A DNA stretch of 64,000 nt from Chryseobacterium ureilyticum (GCF_900156735.1 NZ_FTOL01000007.1:1-64000), one strand, 5' to 3'. Shown: positions 34,070 through 42,758, counted from the stretch's first letter. The notes: generated by a model not told the origin, from the sequence alone. Program-made: numbers and translations.

Positions 34070-34819
34070 ATGAAGATTGTAGGACTTAATCTAGATATTG
34101 TCTGGAAAAATAAAGCTGAGAATTTTAAAATAATAGAGAATGAGCTTCAGGATCTTAATGCAGATCTGTTTCTTCTTCCTGAGATGTTTTCTACTGGTTT
34201 TTGTATGGAAGCAGCAGAGGTTTCGGACAGAAATGAAGAATCTCTGGAATTTTTAAAGAAAATATCGAAAGAGAAAAATGCAGCATTCTGTGGAAGTGCT
34301 CCCGTAGAAGAAAATGGTAATTTTTATAATAGGATGTATTTTGTAAAACCAACAGGTGAGGTTACTTTTTATGATAAAAGACATTTGTTTTCCTTTTCAG
34401 GGGAAGATAAAGTGTATACTCCGGGAAAGGAACGTGTAGTTGTTGAATATCAGGAGGTAAGGTTTCTTCTTCAGGTTTGTTATGATCTTCGTTTTCCTGT
34501 TTTTGCAAGGAATAATGATGATTATGATGCTGTTTTATACGTTGCAAACTGGCCCGAAAAGAGAGTGGGAGCCTGGGAACATCTTTTAAAAGCAAGAGCT
34601 ATTGAAAATCTGTCTTTCGTTTTTGGTTTAAACAGAATAGGAACGGATGGAAACAATTTATTGTATCAGGAAAGTTCTCACTGTTTCTTTGCTGACGGTA
34701 GAGAGATTTCAGATAAAAAAGGAAATATTGTATCCGCTCAGCTGGATATGAATGAACTGAAAGATTTTAGAACACACTTCCAGTTTTTAAACGACAGGGA
34801 TCATTTTTCAATTGATTGA
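34070..34819 (+). CDS. Nitrilase-family amidohydrolase (omega-amidase/YafV type)
   Basis: A 249-residue carbon-nitrogen hydrolase. The Glu-Lys-Cys triad is E38 (LLPEMFSTGF), K103 (YDKRHLFSF) and C137 (QVCYDLRFP). The STGF and KRHLF context fits the omega-amidase branch (Nit2/YafV), which hydrolyses alpha-ketoglutaramate or ketosuccinamate formed by glutamine or asparagine transamination. ATG at 34070; ends at a bidirectional terminator shared with the thioredoxin gene. The family is firm and the substrate inferred. Confidence 0.88.
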   Translation: MKIVGLNLDIVWKNKAENFKIIENELQDLNADLFLLPEMFSTGFCMEAAEVSDRNEESLEFLKKISKEKNAAFCGSAPVEENGNFYNRMYFVKPTGEVTFYDKRHLFSFSGEDKVYTPGKERVVVEYQEVRFLLQVCYDLRFPVFARNNDDYDAVLYVANWPEKRVGAWEHLLKARAIENLSFVFGLNRIGTDGNNLLYQESSHCFFADGREISDKKGNIVSAQLDMNELKDFRTHFQFLNDRDHFSID

Positions 34820-34821
34820 TA

Positions 34822-34860
34822 AAAATAAGGCTGAGTATCATTGATATTCAGCCTTATTTT
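34822..34860. terminator. Bidirectional terminator, amidase/thioredoxin
   Basis: About 17 bp of stem (34822-34838 with 34844-34860, one G-T wobble), arms AAAATAAGGCTGA and its complement, with T-runs on either strand, between convergent genes. Confidence 0.88.
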
Positions 34861-34864
34861 AATC

Positions 34865-35164
34865 TTATATATATTGTTGCAGCAGATTGGTTAATGTGTT
34901 GACATCATGCACTCCACTTTCCTTCCATAGAAGTTCTCCATTTTTGAAAACTGCTAATGTAGGAACACCTCTTACTCCGTATTGTGCAGCAAGAGCTGGA
35001 TACTGGTCTACATCTACCTTTATAATTCTGGCTCCTTCGCCAATATTTTCTTTTACAGTATTTAAAACCGAAGATTGAACCTTGCAGGGCTGGCACCAAG
35101 TGGCAAAAAAGTCAATGAGTACCGGTCTTTCGGAATTGATGATTTCCTGAAATTTTTGTGACAT
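34865..35164 (-). CDS. Thioredoxin family protein
   Basis: A 99-residue cytosolic thioredoxin with redox motif WCQPC (CGPC in classical TrxA) near residue 22-26 and the cis-proline in GVPTLAVF. No signal peptide. It is the last gene of an operon with a rhodanese lipoprotein (17 bases upstream) and an MBL/rhodanese protein. In that setting it may reduce protein persulfides or serve as a sulfane-sulfur acceptor; this is inferred from position. Confidence 0.9.
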   Translation of the reverse strand: MSQKFQEIINSERPVLIDFFATWCQPCKVQSSVLNTVKENIGEGARIIKVDVDQYPALAAQYGVRGVPTLAVFKNGELLWKESGVHDVNTLTNLLQQYI

Positions 35165-35181
35165 ATAATTGGGTTATTAAT

Positions 35182-35553
35182 TTACTTTTTATTGGCTTCG
35201 TCCTGAATGCCTTTTACGTTTTTCCAACTTGTTCCATCATAGGCTTCCACTCCGTTTTTCTTTAGGATGTCCATTGCCTGATCTGCCTGTACGCCTTTAT
35301 TGCAGAAAACCACTACCTTTTTACCTTTCAGCGTTTCAATATTATTTTGAATTTCTGCTAAAGGGATATTAATAGCATTTTTTGCTGTTCCTGCAGCATA
35401 TTGTTCAGGAATTCTAACGTCAACTAAAGTTACATCGGAACTGGTTACGACTTCCTTGATGTTAGCTTTTGCTACTGTCTGTGTATGATTTGTTTTACAG
35501 GCACTTAATGCCAATAATGATGCTAGGGCAAATCCAAAGAAATTGATTTTCAT
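35182..35553 (-). CDS. Single-domain rhodanese lipoprotein
   Basis: A 123-residue protein started at ATG 35553 (an upstream in-frame TTG would place ten residues before the signal peptide and overlap the neighbour). Signal with lipobox LSAC, then one rhodanese domain (VTLVDVRIPEQYAAG) with active-site cysteine in VVFCNKGVQADQA. It should transfer sulfane sulfur in the periplasm. It begins 4 bases after the stop of the MBL/rhodanese gene, so the two are translationally close. Confidence 0.88.
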   Translation of the reverse strand: MKINFFGFALASLLALSACKTNHTQTVAKANIKEVVTSSDVTLVDVRIPEQYAAGTAKNAINIPLAEIQNNIETLKGKKVVVFCNKGVQADQAMDILKKNGVEAYDGTSWKNVKGIQDEANKK

Positions 35554-35557
35554 GATC

Positions 35558-36967
35558 TTAAGACGTTTTGGATTGACAAACAAAGTCAGTGGTTGGGAGT
35601 TTCTCTGTCTTTTTGATTCCGTTAAAACCTCCTTCTATTTCAGTAAAGTTTCTGATTCCGTGTGAATTAAGGATGCTTGCTGCGATCATACTTCTGTATC
35701 CACCTGCACAGTGAAGGAAGAAATGTTCAGAGTCATCAAGATTGCGAGCCCAGTCACTTATTGAATCCAAAGGTCTGTTATAAGCGTTGTCAATATGCTC
35801 TGCAGAATATTCTGTCAGTTTTCTAACATCAATTACTTTTGCATCGGTTGTAAACTGTTCTGCAAACTCAGCGGGAGAAATTCTTTTCACTTCATCTGTT
35901 TCTTTTCCTGCATTTTTCCATGCTTCAAAACCTCCTTTCAGATATCCTACAACATTATCAAAACCTACTCTGCTTAATCTGATAATGACTTCTTCTTCGG
36001 TTCCTTCATCTGTAATTAATAATAAAGGATGCTTTACATCTACAATTAATGTTCCTACCCAAGGGGCAAAATCTCCTTTTAATCCAATATTAATGGAGTT
36101 GGGAACAAAACCTTTATGGAAATCCGCAGCCCCTCTCGTGTCAAGAATTAAAGCTCCTGATTCTTCTGCCAAAGCTTCGAAATCTTCCGGAGATACTGGT
36201 TGTAATCCTTTGTTCATTACTACATCCAGACTTTCATAACCACCTTTGTTTAAGGCTACATTCATTCCGAAATATTTTGGTGGAGCAGTCAGCCCGTCAA
36301 GTACTTCCTTTACAAAAGTCTCCTTATCCGGCTGATTAAGCGCGTAATTTGTTCTTTTCTGGTTTCCTAAAATGTCTACCGTTTCCTTTTGCATATTTTT
36401 TCCACATGCAGAACCTGCACCGTGAGCAGGATAAACAGTAATGCTGTCATCTAAAGGCATGATCTTAGTCTGAAGACTGTCATACAGAATGCCGGCAAGG
36501 TCTTCCTGAGTAAGATTTGTAGCCTTTTGAGCAAGATCCGGTCTTCCGACATCTCCTAAAAATAAAGTGTCTCCTGTGAAAATTGCCGTTTCAGTACCGT
36601 TTTCACCTATTAAAAGGTAAGTGCTGCTTTCCATGGTATGCCCTGGAGTATGAAGTACTTTTATTTTTATTTTTCCAATTTCAAAAACCTGATTGTCTTC
36701 CGCAATGATAGCATCAAATTCCGGTGCTGCAGTAGGTCCGTATACAATAGGAGCTCCTGTTTTTTTGCTCAGATCCAAATGTCCTGATACAAAATCCGCA
36801 TGGAAGTGGGTTTCAAAAATATATTTTAAAGTGACATTGTCTTTTTCCAGACGATCCAGATAAGGTTTCACTTCTCTAAGAGGATCTATAATGACAGCTT
36901 CATTTTCTGATACAATATAATAGGCACCCTGAGCCAGACATCCCGTATATATTTGTTCAATTTTCAT
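35558..36967 (-). CDS. MBL-fold hydrolase fused to two rhodanese domains (persulfide dioxygenase-like)
   Basis: A 469-residue protein. The N-terminal metallo-beta-lactamase domain (about 1-240) has the persulfide-dioxygenase-type motif THFHADFVSGH (H54, H56, D58) and later HTPGHT and FTGDTLF. Two rhodanese domains follow: the first (about 255-350) lacks a catalytic cysteine (LLLITDEGTE), the second (about 365-460) has it in FLHCAGGYRS. Such ETHE1-like fusions oxidise glutathione- or low-molecular-weight persulfide to sulfite and handle sulfane sulfur. First gene of a sulfur-handling operon. A palindrome lies 92 bases upstream. Confidence 0.88.
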   Translation of the reverse strand: MKIEQIYTGCLAQGAYYIVSENEAVIIDPLREVKPYLDRLEKDNVTLKYIFETHFHADFVSGHLDLSKKTGAPIVYGPTAAPEFDAIIAEDNQVFEIGKIKIKVLHTPGHTMESSTYLLIGENGTETAIFTGDTLFLGDVGRPDLAQKATNLTQEDLAGILYDSLQTKIMPLDDSITVYPAHGAGSACGKNMQKETVDILGNQKRTNYALNQPDKETFVKEVLDGLTAPPKYFGMNVALNKGGYESLDVVMNKGLQPVSPEDFEALAEESGALILDTRGAADFHKGFVPNSINIGLKGDFAPWVGTLIVDVKHPLLLITDEGTEEEVIIRLSRVGFDNVVGYLKGGFEAWKNAGKETDEVKRISPAEFAEQFTTDAKVIDVRKLTEYSAEHIDNAYNRPLDSISDWARNLDDSEHFFLHCAGGYRSMIAASILNSHGIRNFTEIEGGFNGIKKTEKLPTTDFVCQSKTS

Positions 36968-37058
36968 TGGGTATTTTTTTAATAGTTAAAGATACAAAGT
37001 ATTAGATAAATTCTAAATGAAATGTTAAATTCCATTGATAGTTTCTTTCAATACTTAC

Positions 37059-37076
37059 ATTAAACAAATGTTTAAT
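37059..37076. promoter_or_regulatory. Palindrome upstream of the sulfur operon
   Basis: A perfect 8-2-8 inverted repeat ATTAAACA-AA-TGTTTAAT. The core TAAACAAATGTTTA has the same form as TAAACGAACGTTTA upstream of the TetR gene (55921-55934). Possible operator of the MBL/rhodanese operon. Confidence 0.45.
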
Positions 37077-37178
37077 ATGTTTTGTTTTCAGCAAAAAGAA
37101 TGCCTTACATAAGGTCAAAATACAAATGCTGTTTTATATCATGTTTGGTAAATGAAATAGGCTTTATAAGTAGTTTAT

Positions 37179-38252
37179 TTACTGTGTTTTGTAAAATAAT
37201 GAATAAAGAATTTCATTAGTAGTGGTAGAAATTACTTTGTCTATTTTGAACTGGTTGTAATCTTCTTCTTTACCTTCGCCTTCTTGATAATCAATTAAGC
37301 CTTTGTATTTATCATAGATGTAATCTTTGATTCTTCCGTTGTCTGCGATTCTGATCATTTCACTAAAGTAGTTTTTAGTACTTTCCTGCATTGTCCAGTC
37401 ATTTTCATGAGCCTTATAGAATTCTATCATTTTCTCAATAGAATATACTTCAGAATCAATTTTCATATCATTGAATCCCGTCATGACTTCTTTCTTTTCA
37501 AGGTTGTTTTTCATCCATTCTATTTTAGCTTCAGCAGCAGCAATAGTTGCTTTGGTCATCATGGAATCTCTTTTTACAATAGGAGATAATCTTAGATCCG
37601 GAACGTTCTCTATTGGAAGGGGGTTTTTAGCAGCAATGTCTAATATACCAAAGTAGTTTTCAACTTTTTCTTTCAATTCTGCAATCTGAGCTTTCGTCAT
37701 ATTATCACTTGATACTCTTGTTTTAAAATCCCATGTTCCACATTCATAAATGGCAAGAAGTGAGCTTTTATCCGTAAACTTTACTCCTTTGAAAAAATCT
37801 CGTTCACCTAGTGCATGATCAAATATTGAGTAGGCATAATTTACCTTTGCATTATCATTGGAAAGACTCCCGAAAGAAGGTTTCAGATTGGTTTTCTTAT
37901 TGGAGTTTTGATAAAGAACATAATGATAAGCTTCAAAATTGTCTCTCAGTAATTGATTGTCAACAATTTTTTTAGGATATAAATATAATGTAAGAGTCGT
38001 TTTGTTCTTTTTAGTTATTTGCTGTACATAGCTTACAACAATATGTTTATTCTGAGGATCATAAGATTGTATGCTTTCTCTTTGAAAACCAGCCCAGAAT
38101 TCAGGGAATATTACTGAAGTGGCAGGTTGAGTAAAATCTCCTTTAATGGATAGAGTTACAGGTCTTTTGCGTTCTTGGGAAAAAATAACAGTAAATAAAA
38201 GAGAGAAAGCTATGATTAAATTTTTTTTAAATAGCATCATGGATAATCGCAT
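37179..38252 (-). CDS. Secreted protein of unknown function (357 aa)
   Basis: Not recognised. A 357-residue protein with a signal peptide ending VIFSQ; ATG codons at 38252 and at residues 5 and 6 are all possible starts, the later two giving a more typical signal. The mature part is mixed alpha/beta with an amphipathic Lys/Glu-rich helix around residues 235-260 and charged loops; it ends LYSLFYKTQ. One cysteine lies in IYECGTWDF. No membrane anchor beyond the signal and no catalytic motif. Transcribed alone, divergent from the HerA-like ATPase gene. Confidence 0.7.
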   Translation of the reverse strand: MRLSMMLFKKNLIIAFSLLFTVIFSQERKRPVTLSIKGDFTQPATSVIFPEFWAGFQRESIQSYDPQNKHIVVSYVQQITKKNKTTLTLYLYPKKIVDNQLLRDNFEAYHYVLYQNSNKKTNLKPSFGSLSNDNAKVNYAYSIFDHALGERDFFKGVKFTDKSSLLAIYECGTWDFKTRVSSDNMTKAQIAELKEKVENYFGILDIAAKNPLPIENVPDLRLSPIVKRDSMMTKATIAAAEAKIEWMKNNLEKKEVMTGFNDMKIDSEVYSIEKMIEFYKAHENDWTMQESTKNYFSEMIRIADNGRIKDYIYDKYKGLIDYQEGEGKEEDYNQFKIDKVISTTTNEILYSLFYKTQ

Positions 38253-38389
38253 ATGGCATTATTTTTAATAGCTAAAATAAACATTAATTTATTAAACATA
38301 AAAACAGAACTTAAAGGTATAATATTGGTTCAGTGATTAAATATTTTACAAAAACCTTGTATATTTATAAGTTTAAAAAAAGTGATCAG

Positions 38390-39916
38390 ATGGCAGATAA
38401 AGCACAATTTATTGAAGAATTAAATGCAAAATACACTCCTAAGGGAGATCATATTATATTAGGAAAAGGAATGCTGGATGGTGAAGTCGTTACAGAAGTG
38501 AACGTTACTATTCCTTTGAAAACAATCAATCGTCACGGGCTTATTGCCGGAGCTACCGGAACAGGAAAGACAAAAACATTACAGGTTTTCGCAGAACAGC
38601 TTTCTCATCAGGGAATTCCATCATTAGTTCTCGATATTAAAGGAGATTTCTCCGGAATTGCTGAAGCAGGGCAAATGAATTCCATCATTGAAGAAAGATA
38701 TGCAAAAACACAGCTTCCATACACTCCACAAGGCTTTCCGGTAGAACTCATGAGTATTTCCGGTGGAAAAGGAGTGAAATTAAGAGCTACGGTGACTGAA
38801 TTTGGTCCTGTTTTATTAAGCAAGATCCTTCAGCTTAACGATACCCAGCAAAGTATCATGTCTATTGTATTCAAATATTGTGATGATAAAGGACTTCCTT
38901 TGATTGATCTTAATGATTTGAAAAAAGTATTGCAATATGTAACAGATAACGCTCAGGGAAAAGCAGAGCTTGCAGCCAACTACGGATCAATAGCTCCGGC
39001 TTCATTGGGAGCGATCTTAAGATCAATTGTTGCATTAGAACAGCAGGGAGCGGCAGACTTCTTCGGTGAATTGAGCTTTGATGTTCAGGATTTACTGGAG
39101 AAAAGAGATGGCAAGGGTGTTGTTAATATCATGAGAGTATCAGATATTCAGAATAAACCTCAATTGTTCTCTACCTTTATGCTTTCGCTTTTTGCGGAAA
39201 TCTACATGACATTTCCGGAAGAAGGAGACAGCGGAAAACCAAAACTGGTATTATTTATAGATGAAGCTCATTTGCTTTTTGACGAAGCTTCAAAAGCTCT
39301 TCTTTCTCAGATTGAAACAATGGTAAAACTGATCCGTTCCAAAGGAGTGGGAATTTACTTTATCACACAGATCCCAGGAGATGTCCCTGAAAGTGTTTTA
39401 TCTCAGTTAGGTCTGAAAATTCAGCATGCGTTGAGAGGCTTTACAGCAAAAGATAAAAAAGAAATTACAAAAGCCGTTGAAAACTATCCAACAACGGAGT
39501 TCTACAATGCTCCAAGCCTTATTCAGAATTTAGGAATTGGGGAAGCATTTGTAACAGCTTTAGATGAAAAAGGTATTCCTACACCATTAGTTCATACTTA
39601 TCTTATTTCTCCGGAATCCAGAATGGATGTTCTGAGTGAAACAGAAGTTACAGATTTAACTTCAAGATCAGCAATGGTTGCTAAATATGAGAAGGCTATA
39701 GACAGAGAGTCTGCTTATGAAATATTAACTGCCAGAATGGAGCAGGCGGCACAGAATCCCACGTCTACTCAAAGGTCAAGACCGGTAAAAGAAGAACCGG
39801 GGATGTTTGAGCAGGTATTACAAAGTAAGGCAGGAAGGACTTTTACCAATACATTGATGAGAGAAGGAGCAAAGGCAATCCTTGGAATGTTTGGTCTGGG
39901 AGGCAGAAGAAGATAG
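38390..39916 (+). CDS. HerA/DUF853-type ATPase
   Basis: A 508-residue P-loop ATPase of the FtsK-HerA superfamily. Walker A GATGTGKT (54-61), Walker B FIDEAHLLF, sensor segment FITQIPGDVPESV and the C-terminal GMFGLGGRRR tail identify the DUF853 group of HerA-like translocases. ATG at 38390 is preferred over an upstream GTG in frame because MADKAQFIEELN matches the family start and the 19 preceding residues look like leader DNA. The role of stand-alone DUF853 proteins is unknown; no NurA nuclease is adjacent. Confidence 0.87.
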   Translation: MADKAQFIEELNAKYTPKGDHIILGKGMLDGEVVTEVNVTIPLKTINRHGLIAGATGTGKTKTLQVFAEQLSHQGIPSLVLDIKGDFSGIAEAGQMNSIIEERYAKTQLPYTPQGFPVELMSISGGKGVKLRATVTEFGPVLLSKILQLNDTQQSIMSIVFKYCDDKGLPLIDLNDLKKVLQYVTDNAQGKAELAANYGSIAPASLGAILRSIVALEQQGAADFFGELSFDVQDLLEKRDGKGVVNIMRVSDIQNKPQLFSTFMLSLFAEIYMTFPEEGDSGKPKLVLFIDEAHLLFDEASKALLSQIETMVKLIRSKGVGIYFITQIPGDVPESVLSQLGLKIQHALRGFTAKDKKEITKAVENYPTTEFYNAPSLIQNLGIGEAFVTALDEKGIPTPLVHTYLISPESRMDVLSETEVTDLTSRSAMVAKYEKAIDRESAYEILTARMEQAAQNPTSTQRSRPVKEEPGMFEQVLQSKAGRTFTNTLMREGAKAILGMFGLGGRRR

Positions 39917-39934
39917 TATTGAAGTATAATCTAT

Positions 39935-39982
39935 GATTACCTGCTATATTTGATATATTTTTTGTTACTTTAGCAGGTTATC
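39935..39982 (+). promoter_or_regulatory. Inverted repeat around a -7 element before the exonuclease gene
   Basis: Arms 39935-39946 (GATTACCTGCTA) and 39971-39982 (TAGCAGGTTATC) pair over 11 of 12 bases around a 24-base AT-rich loop containing TATATTTG. It could be a weak terminator of the ATPase gene (no T-run) or a regulatory site. 78 bases before the next ATG. Confidence 0.35.
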
Positions 39983-40059
39983 TTTACTGATAGGGAAGTA
40001 ATATCAGAGTAAAGAATTAAGATTTTAATTAATAAAAACAGTAGTTAACGGGAAAATCA

Positions 40060-41283
40060 ATGTATTCAATTATAGACATAGAAAGTAATGGTGCAGGTTA
40101 TAGAAATGAGTGCATTATAGACATTGCCATCTACAGATATGATGGTCAGAAAATTACGGACCAATTTATATCTCTTGTCAATCCGGAAGGAGACATTACT
40201 CCTTTCGTTCAGAAATTGACCAGTATTACCCCGAAAATGGTGAAAACTGCCCCGAAATTTCATGAAATAGCCAAAAGAGTTATTGAAATTACTGCAAATA
40301 CAACACTGGTAGGGCATAATATCGATTTTGATTACAGAATGCTCCGTCAATCGTTCAAAAGGCTTGGTTATGATTTTAAAATCAATACTTTAGATACAAT
40401 TCCTTTAGCTAAAAAACTTATCCCTGATGAGGTAAGTTATTCATTAGGTAAATTGGTGAAATCATTAGGGATTCCATTAACTAATCATCACAGAGCAGAT
40501 GGAGACGCAAGAGCAACTTTGGAGCTGTTCAAACTTTTAATATCAAAAGATACTGAAAATGAGATCATCCAGAAGCAACACGATGAAACCAATGCGAAAA
40601 CCTACATCAATAAGATTAAAGAACTGACTCAGGACCTTCCTAACGATAAAGGATTCGTGTATTTCCAGGATGAAGCCGGAAGAATTATTTTTACCGATTA
40701 TGTTCAGGACATCAATAAATTTTCAAAAAAGGTTTTCAACTCCAAATCAAAAAAATGGGAACAGGTTCAGAAAGATTCAGAACAGATCAATTTTGAACTT
40801 ACCGGAACAGATATTATTGCTAAACTGATTCTTAATTCTAAAAATATTAAGAAAAAAGAAGTTTTACCTTTCGGATTATATTCCAGAAACAATAAATATA
40901 TTGTTGAAAAGAATACACTCAATAAAACAGAGAAACCAATTCTTAAATTCCGATCTTTTACTCAGGGAACAAAGGCGGTTCAGTTTATTGGAACTCAGGA
41001 AGAATACAATGATGCAGCCGTATTAAAACAAAAAATTGAGTTCAGAAAAAGAAATGAGCTTTGGTTGGGAACAGGAAGAAAGCTCGGTGAAAAACTATTC
41101 CTGATCATTGAAAACGGAAAAGTAATATCCTTTGGATTCTATGAACTGTTTACGCAGATACAAACATTAAGTAAACTTGCTAAGCTAAAAATAGACCTTC
41201 CCATTTCTTCATCGGATCTGAATAATGAATTACAATTAGCACTTCTCCGCGGAGATTTTGAGACATTACCATTACCGAAATAA
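40060..41283 (+). CDS. DnaQ-type 3'-5' exonuclease with degenerate GIY-YIG-like region
   Basis: A 407-residue protein. Residues 1-165 form a DEDDh exonuclease like the Pol III epsilon subunit: D6-x-E8 (IIDIES), LVGHNIDFDYRML, and the final HHRADGDA. Residues about 200-235 (KGFVYFQDEAGRIIFTDYVQDINKFSKKVF) align by pattern with the GIY-YIG domain found in DnaQ/Cho-like fusions, but the YIG motif, the conserved Arg and the Lys are missing, so this part is probably inactive. The C-terminal 150 residues contain a Cho-type region. A repair or proofreading role is likely. Confidence 0.85.
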   Translation: MYSIIDIESNGAGYRNECIIDIAIYRYDGQKITDQFISLVNPEGDITPFVQKLTSITPKMVKTAPKFHEIAKRVIEITANTTLVGHNIDFDYRMLRQSFKRLGYDFKINTLDTIPLAKKLIPDEVSYSLGKLVKSLGIPLTNHHRADGDARATLELFKLLISKDTENEIIQKQHDETNAKTYINKIKELTQDLPNDKGFVYFQDEAGRIIFTDYVQDINKFSKKVFNSKSKKWEQVQKDSEQINFELTGTDIIAKLILNSKNIKKKEVLPFGLYSRNNKYIVEKNTLNKTEKPILKFRSFTQGTKAVQFIGTQEEYNDAAVLKQKIEFRKRNELWLGTGRKLGEKLFLIIENGKVISFGFYELFTQIQTLSKLAKLKIDLPISSSDLNNELQLALLRGDFETLPLPK

Positions 41284-41351
41284 TAGAAAATCTATAGGTT
41301 ACAGATAAGGTGCTTGTCCAAAACAATTATCTTAAAGTGGAAAATAAATAG

Positions 41352-41359
41352 TATTTTTG
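41352..41359 (+). promoter_or_regulatory. -7 element of the lysA leader
   Basis: TATTTTTG fits TAnnTTTG. Transcription would begin around 41366, 13 bases before the mini-ORF. No other such element lies between here and the lysA ATG. Confidence 0.5.
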
Positions 41360-41378
41360 TAAAAAATAAATAGAAGCA

Positions 41379-41450
41379 ATGCAAAATTTTAAACAAATTA
41401 AAACTGGAAAAAAGGGAGCTGTAAGGTTCTCTAAGGTTTGGAATATTTAA
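41379..41450 (+). CDS. Lys-rich 23-codon leader peptide (putative)
   Basis: ATG-initiated ORF of 23 codons plus TAA. Five residues are lysine (positions 5, 8, 11, 12, 19), including a KTGKK block. It lies between a -7 element and a terminator-like hairpin in front of lysA, which makes a lysine-controlled leader peptide possible. It could also be a small independent gene. No homologue is recognised. Confidence 0.5.
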   Translation: MQNFKQIKTGKKGAVRFSKVWNI

Positions 41451-41517
41451 AAGAGTTGTCTTGCATAAAAAATAATTAATGTGGCAGACTCTTTCTTGGA
41501 AGAATCTGCCTTTTTTT
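41450..41517 (+). terminator. Terminator/possible attenuator before lysA
   Basis: Terminator: GGCAGA (41483-41488) pairs with TCTGCC (41505-41510), extended by TCTT (41490-41493) with AAGA (41500-41503) across a C-A mismatch, then seven T. Competing helix: AAAGAGT (41450-41456), overlapping the leader ORF's stop codon, is perfectly complementary to ACTCTTT (41488-41494) in the terminator's 5' arm. This is the arrangement of a ribosome-dependent attenuator. Confidence 0.6.
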
Positions 41518-41533
41518 ATGTTAAAATGAAATT

Positions 41534-42736
41534 ATGAATTCAAAAGAATTATTAAAGATCGCCAATGAGTTTGGTACACCGGTGTATGTTTACGATGCAG
41601 AATCCATCAAAGTTCAATATGAAAAACTTACATCTTCTTTTTTAAAACATACAAAGTTCTTCTATGCTGCAAAGGCGTTGACGAACATTAATATTCTTAA
41701 GTATGTCAAGAACTTGGGTGCTTCTTTGGATTGTGTGTCTATAAACGAGGTTAAACTTGGATTAAAGGTAGGATTCCCGAAAGAAAAAATTCTCTTTACT
41801 CCAAACTGTGTTGATCTGGCTGAAATAGAGGAAGCAATGGCTTTTGGAGTTCATATAAACATTGATAACATTTCTATCCTTGAGCAGTTCGGGAATAAAT
41901 ACGGAAATTCTTATCCGATTTTTGTAAGAATCAACCCGCATATCTTTGCAGGTGGAAACTATAAAATTTCAACAGGTCACATCGACAGTAAATTCGGAAT
42001 CTCCATTCACCAGCTTCGTCATATTGAAAGAGTGATGAAAAGCACAAATGTGAATGTGGAAGGGCTTCACATGCATACGGGAAGTGAAATTAAAGACCCG
42101 GAAGTCTTTCTACAGGCTTTGGATATCATGCTTGAACTAGCTGAACATTTTCCAAACCTGAAATATCTGGATATGGGAAGTGGTTTTAAAATCCCTTACC
42201 AAGACAGTGAAGAAGAAACAGACGTTAAAACTTTAGGTAAAAAAGTTGAAAAAGTTTTAGGAGAATACACAAAAACAACAGGTAGAAAATTTGAATTATG
42301 GTTTGAACCAGGGAAATTCTTAGTTGGAAAAAGTGGTTATCTTTTAGTAAAAGCGAATGTAATCAAACAAACGACGGCAACTGTTTTCGTGGGAGTAAAT
42401 TCAGGCTTCAATCACTTGATCCGTCCGATGTTCTATGATTCTTACCATATGATTGAAAACCTTTCCAACCCAAAAGGAGCAGAAAGAATTTACACAGTTG
42501 TAGGAAACATCTGTGAAACTGATACATTTGCATGGGACAGAAAGCTAAATGAAGTGAGAGAAGGCGATATCCTTGCGTTCCACAATGCGGGAGCTTATGG
42601 TTTTGAGATGAGTTCAAACTTCAATTCACGATTAAAGCCTGCAGAAGTTTTATTCCTTGATGGTAAGGCTCATTTGATCCGAAAAAGAGATGAATTTGAA
42701 GACTTACTGAGAAACCAGATTGAAGTGGTGATGTAA
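41534..42736 (+). CDS. lysA: Diaminopimelate decarboxylase
   Basis: A 400-residue fold-type III PLP decarboxylase that makes L-lysine from meso-diaminopimelate. Motifs: PLP lysine in FYAAKALTN, HMHTGSE, DMGSGFKIPY, the WFEPGKFLVG segment and the substrate cysteine in GNICETDTFAWDR. ATG at 41534, 17 bases after the T-run of the leader terminator. Expression may be controlled by lysine supply through the upstream Lys-rich leader ORF. Confidence 0.95.
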   Translation: MNSKELLKIANEFGTPVYVYDAESIKVQYEKLTSSFLKHTKFFYAAKALTNINILKYVKNLGASLDCVSINEVKLGLKVGFPKEKILFTPNCVDLAEIEEAMAFGVHINIDNISILEQFGNKYGNSYPIFVRINPHIFAGGNYKISTGHIDSKFGISIHQLRHIERVMKSTNVNVEGLHMHTGSEIKDPEVFLQALDIMLELAEHFPNLKYLDMGSGFKIPYQDSEEETDVKTLGKKVEKVLGEYTKTTGRKFELWFEPGKFLVGKSGYLLVKANVIKQTTATVFVGVNSGFNHLIRPMFYDSYHMIENLSNPKGAERIYTVVGNICETDTFAWDRKLNEVREGDILAFHNAGAYGFEMSSNFNSRLKPAEVLFLDGKAHLIRKRDEFEDLLRNQIEVVM

Positions 42737-42758
42737 GCAATATAAAATAATAAATGAG

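Noticed and set aside
35787..36239. 150-codon plus-strand frame opposite the MBL/rhodanese gene
   Set aside because: It is fully antisense to a strongly supported gene and Ser/Phe-rich, as reverse-frame translations usually are.
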